NCBI GenBank assembly: GCA_029204225.1
Contig: CM055110.1
Span: 21,023,426 to 21,087,425, forward strand
Origin: Diphasiastrum complanatum
Taxonomy: Eukaryota > Streptophyta > Lycopodiopsida > Lycopodiales > Lycopodiaceae
Length of the DNA: 64,000 nt
Direction of reading: 5' to 3'
Part shown: in pieces, positions 59,880-64,000 of the stretch
How positions within the stretch are numbered: the first letter of the stretch is position 1
How the letters are laid out: the number at the start of each line of letters is the position of its first letter
Made by a program: the position numbers and the translations under genes
Notes under the pieces: generated by a model
Told to the model about the DNA's origin: nothing
The model's database searches: none
The model's input: the letters and a program-made list of their open reading frames with translations, nothing else

Positions 59880-60580
59880 TGTGAAAGCACTGCACTTTAG
59901 GACCATAAATGGATCTGCAAAAGATCCACAAGAGTGATTGGATGCTCGCTTGACAATCTATCAAAAAACTAGACACAAAAAAGTTGATCTAGATTGGCAA
60001 TTTGAAAAACAACAAGCATTAACAATCAAAAGCATTGATCAACATTGAAATACGAGCTCACACGTGTTTACTACAGGCTGTAGTACGGCCTTCAACCTGA
60101 GAAACAAGTAGAAATTGATTTGGTTTCATTTGGATCACAAAAACTCAATGTACATAGTGAACTAGCTTGAGATTGCCAATGAGCTCCAAAACATTTTCTA
60201 TCTTCTCACTATGGGAGCTTGGGATACATAGCAAATTCGACTTCCTTCTTGAAGTTAGGTGGATTTCCAACATGTAATAAGGAATTTAACTCACCCTTCT
60301 TGCCCTAAAATGAAACCCTAGTCTATTTCCTAGAGGTATGCTTGGTAGGTAGCTAGTTGGTCAAATTTTCACCTTAAACTTAGGTGTAGGTCCTATAAAG
60401 TAGGGATGACCACCAAATAGACATGACCAACTCTCTTGACTTGACCTAACCTATATTAGGAGTGGTTTTCCACGTGGCATCTTGGCCTTCATGTGTGGAA
60501 CCCAATTATACACAATATTTACAATGTTCTACATGGTTTTTGATCAAGCTAGATTTGCCAATTTTTGGCAATTCTTCATA
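59880..60580 (-). mobile_element. 5' LTR of non-autonomous copia element D (701 bp)
   Basis: Partner of 56202-56900. The element spans 56202-60580 (4.4 kb). Flanks gattc and tattc give a four-of-five target duplication. LTR start and end resemble those of the complete family-2 element, so the two probably form an autonomous/non-autonomous pair. Confidence 0.9.
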
Positions 60581-60856
60581 TATTCATGGCTTTTTGTCTA
60601 CGCAAATTTTCAGATTCATAGTTCATTGTTTCAGATTTTGCATGCAAATTATGAATGGCGCCATCAAGGAAGCCGTTACATGCCAATGTCTTTTTATCAT
60701 TATAGAAAAATTGCATTCCATTATTAGACTATGGACACAAGTTGATTGCAAGAATCTATTGTGATATCAATAAAAAAAACCCATAAACGGGTTGTTTACA
60801 AGTAAAATGATTGTAATTTTTTATTTTTGGATGTCTCTTTATTTACAAATAGATCT

Positions 60857-62688
60857 CTATTCAGTCAATTTTTCTATATTTTCTATATCAGTATTAGGAA
60901 CTGATAAGGCAACAACTCCTTCTATAATCTCGACCTCCTCTGTTTCGGGAAGGGCCTCAATGCCTTTTAAGGCAAGAGGAATATCTGCTACAAAACTGCC
61001 TTCCTATGTATTAGAAAGGAATTTTATTCCTTTTTTATTATAGAAAATAAGATCTGCATCCTGAGCAACCTGAAAGGCTGTTGAGACATGAGCAGCTTCC
61101 TTTTGAGGGCCCTCGATTGCAGGTGCAATGCTTACACCGTACTGGGCATAGGTTCTGATCAACTCTTGCCGAAATCTATATACATCATTATGAGTATACG
61201 GCTCAAGAGTGAACTGTCATCACAAAACACGAGAATCAGCAAATTACAAACAATGATAGTAATAAATTATGAATCAGAATGAAATGAACTACAAATAAAT
61301 AGAATATTACCTTTTCAATATCTACATCCGTTTGTAAATTATACCATTCAAAAAATAGCTTCATATTGTACAAGACGAACCATGCACAACTAAAAGTGTC
61401 TTTTTGTTGTACACACTACATATATAGAGTAAAAACTAGTAATATTATGATAAAAATTTTATTTACGCTATGACGATACATTTGAATTAAAAGAGAAATA
61501 CATGCATATCAGAGATAAATTGAATATACCTTGAGAGATTTAATGGTTATCTCTCCAATTGAAGTTGCCGTTGTCGGTATTTCCCGAACGACATCATGAA
61601 GTAAAGAATCAAATTTTCTATGTGTATTTGCAGCTGAGTTTAATTTTACACATAGAAAATTTGATACTCCCTCCTTATTTATCTTAAAAAAAAAAGGGTT
61701 CAAGTTCCAATGCCGACTGCAACAACCAAAATACAAATATCGATAAATTCATATTTATAAAAAAATTTCGTTCTTATTAAAACAATGAAACATGCAACAA
61801 TCCAGATTAAAACAACAAAAACAAAAGAGCAATGCTTACTTATTTTCATATGGAATCAAATAGAATTTTGCCATAGGACTTCACTCGATAAAATAGACAG
61901 CCTTCTCAAAATTGGCTTCTTTCGCCTTTACCGCTCCCATGAAAAATGGACTAACTACAAAAACTGTATCATGGGAATCGGAACTAATACTATTCTAAAA
62001 AAAAAAACTCCGGTCTCCATTGCATCTGAAATTTCTAAGGTTTTATCTTTTAGCTCGGCACAAAATCTGGGACCTAATCTAAAGCTTCTACGTGTATCTG
62101 GAAGAAAAAAATCAAAAAAGTTGTTGAGAAGATCAATTTTGTTAGCTAGGTAGGCCTCGTATTGATTATAATGTTCAGAATAAAAAAAAAACCTAGGCTA
62201 GATCGTATGGAATTCTCACAAAAAAATTATGTCAGGAGCAGAAACAGAAGTGGAAACAATATTTACAGATTTCTCTGTTAATTTGTCTAGCTCTTCTTGG
62301 GTAATCAACACTTCTGGTGATGAAACCTGCTGAGGAGCTAGACGATTAACAAGAGGAGGAAGGGGTGAAGATTCTCGATCTGAGTCAGATTCTCCAGCAT
62401 TTGACTCAGAGCTCAGAAAGACACCGGGTCTCTTGACCAGGATACGTCTAGGAGGAAGGGAAGCAGTTGGCCTTCGAGATCAGCCTTCTTGGGGATAGCC
62501 TGCTTTCTCTTCCTCCTAGAGGTAGTAGGCATGTCAGTTCTATCCAGAGGTAGGTCTCTGGAGGTGCTCGCATTATCAACATGCAGGCCAGAATATCTGT
62601 CCTGAAGCCTTTTGAGAATGACGAAATCCTTTGGCATGATGGTGACACGCTTACCATGCACTGCCAAAAGACAAGTATCCTCAAAAAA
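60857..62688 (-). CDS. Histone-H3-like / Ulp1 (C48) cysteine peptidase fusion, multi-exon, with lesions
   Basis: The exon at 62688-62413 encodes FEDTCLLAVHGKRVTIMPKD, matching the C-terminal half of histone H3 at 16 of 20 positions, then an NLS-like RRKRKQAIPKK. A one-base shift near 62470 leads to a Ser/Asp-rich linker open to about 62227. Exons 61965-62145, 61530-61716, 61311-61415 and 60857-61213 join in phase at GT-AG sites. They form a Ulp1-like peptidase: VPIPMIHRHWNL (His), KFDSLL (Asp) and QQKDTFSCAWFVLYNM (Gln and Cys), the expected triad and spacing, with Ser for the usual Asp before Cys. A TAG at 61004-61006 interrupts a frame that stays open for 48 codons to the next stop at 60857. 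The join of the H3 exon to the peptidase exons is inferred from order, strand and splice signals. H3 sequence upstream of FEDT is unclear (two stops). Confidence 0.55.
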
Positions 62689-62699
62689 CTGGGACAGAA

Positions 62700-63470
62700 A
62701 ACTGTCAAAAAATCAGCAAATAGACTCCAATAAGCTTGTGAAATGACGGAGAAAGCAACTTAATGAAAAGATCCAATTGAGATCCAATACCAAAAACACC
62801 ATCCAATAACACTACAAGAGGACGATTATCAAGGCTTTTTTTGAGTGTTTCTTTGAAAGATAGTTTTTAAAATGAGTCACAAGGCAGAATGCTTGAGCCT
62901 CGGGTCTGGTGTTTGGCCTTGGAATAAGCCTATCAAATTTGAACTTGGTTTTGAAACATTTATGGAGAGGGATATAGAGAGGGTTATAAATCCACTAAAG
63001 GACCTCGGAACATACATCGAAATATTGAAGCTAATTTGAGAGGTATACCGAGAATGAAGATGAATGCTGAGAATGAAAGTTAGACCACATGAATGTAGTG
63101 AAGTTAAAGTATATCTTGAAGCCATATATACCTCAGATCTAGAATATCCATCCGAATCAAGGCACAAGGAAGACTTGAAGCTTGTGAAGAAAGGATTCCC
63201 CAAAAATCCCAATCGTGTCAAACAACAACGGGAGGCCACTAAGAAGCTACATGAGACTTAAGGGACCTTCACACCTTGGGAGTGGTGGCCAAGGTTCTCC
63301 CATGAACATCATTATAACCCTGTCAAATGGTTCCATTCTATCCTAAAACTAGACTACGTGCAATTGAAGATCCATGTAGACGACTTAACTTAAACAAATT
63401 ATATATATATTGATACATAAATGTTCGAATTACAAATATATATCAGAATGAAACGCCTAATTATTAGATT
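62700..63470. other. No intact gene; direct repeat with the next locus
   Basis: A stretch of about 80 bp at 63076-63160 is a diverged direct repeat of 63577-63660 (exon end plus intron of the next gene). Plus-strand sequence at 63060-63395 gives a coding-like frame with one stop (HYNPVKWFHSILKL), not recognised. Confidence 0.4.
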
Positions 63471-63473
63471 CAG

Positions 63474-63762
63474 CTAAATCGTCCTCGTCTGGCCATGGTC
63501 ATCAAACTCATGTGATTGCGATGCATGAGACTGGGGCTGCAAAACGAAGACGTGTAAATTTTGTAAGTGATTTGTTAGAGTGTCCGACCAAATGAATGTG
63601 GTAAAGTCAAAATATAGTTGAAACCGTAATACATACCTCAGAATATCCATCCCAATCAATTCTCACTCCTTGTCTCTCCAATAATTCGAGTAATGATTGC
63701 AAGTTGTTGGAATATGCATACTTGTACTCCTCTTTTGTGAGAGACCGCTTTACGGCAAATTT
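63474..63762 (-). CDS. Last two exons of an unrecognised minus-strand gene
   Basis: Exon 63637-63762 (126 nt; FAVKRSLTKEEYKYAYSNN then LLELLERQGVRIDWDGYSE) has a TTTATACAG acceptor and a GAG|GTATGT donor. Exon 63474-63536 (PQSHASQSHEFDDHGQTRTI, stop) follows a GTTTTGCAG acceptor. Both are phase 0. A Pro-rich coding-like stretch upstream (about 63850-64000) may be the previous exon, but its phase does not fit the donor I can see. The product is unknown. Confidence 0.4.
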
Positions 63763-64000
63763 CTGTATAAACCAACAAATTGGTGATTGTAATTTAATTT
63801 AAACAAATTCACAAATAAATATGAATTACGACAATATCAAATTCAACCTATGGATGAGAGGAGAAGGTTGGGGAGGAGTTTGAGTGGGAGTGTAACCAAC
63901 AAGGGTTTGAATGGGAGAAAAAATGGGTGGAGTGGCCTGGCAAGAGGGATTACGGTGCCATGGAGACCCCATAGGGGGCGTGGGTACCGAAGAAGGAAAA

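Noticed and set aside
62700-62850. KLLSPSFHKLIG sequence that resembles the first helix of histone H3
   Set aside because: It is in a different frame and too close to the FEDT block for H3 spacing. I treat it as chance.

Overview
The window is nuclear DNA of a land plant. Two intron-containing plant housekeeping-type genes sit in AT-rich sequence packed with decayed LTR retrotransposons, DNA-transposon relics and long GA/CT microsatellites. The mixture (plant IQD and CUE/DUF1771/Smr genes, several Ty1/copia families, transposase-like families better known to me from animals and protists) makes me favour a fern or another large-genome, non-model plant. The species cannot be fixed from sequence alone. 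I see no tRNA or rRNA gene, no CRISPR and no prokaryotic or organellar segment.

Layout. 1-2.4 kb: no gene seen. 2.4-7.3 kb, minus: an IQD calmodulin-binding gene in five exons, with two in-frame stops inside a conserved stretch that can be removed as a 117-nt GT-AG intron. 7.4-22.5 kb: a possible promoter, a solo LTR, degenerate minisatellites, a Ty1/copia fragment (14.4-16.9 kb), two LTR elements without a recognisable reverse transcriptase (12.5-14.2 and about 18.8-21.0 kb), a CT-rich minisatellite and a strong GC-rich hairpin. 23.3-31.1 kb, plus: a four-exon gene for a CUE-like/DUF1771/Smr protein; its 5.3-kb third intron holds a truncated Ty3/gypsy element whose 3' LTR is itself split by a solo LTR. 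31-37.5 kb: long GA arrays, a copia RNase H remnant with a 183-bp LTR, and the 5' part of another copia element.

37.75-43.75 kb: a complete 6.0-kb Ty1/copia element with nearly identical LTRs, tRNA-iMet primer site, polypurine tract and gag-pol carrying one nonsense codon and one frameshift. 44.6-49.6 kb, minus: broken pieces of a transposase-like gene with an IDGMD motif, disrupted by a copia fragment, a 500-bp tandem duplication and a GC-rich repeat.

50.5-63.8 kb is the most unusual part. A degenerate plus-strand gene resembles a broad eukaryotic transposase-like family (ANSxHPCxxC motif). It converges with minus-strand split genes, one of which joins a histone-H3-like C-terminal half to a Ulp1/C48-type cysteine peptidase that keeps its His, Asp and Cys. 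A 4.4-kb non-autonomous copia element is inserted between the minus-strand genes. I propose, as inference, that these genes are the remains of one large DNA transposon.
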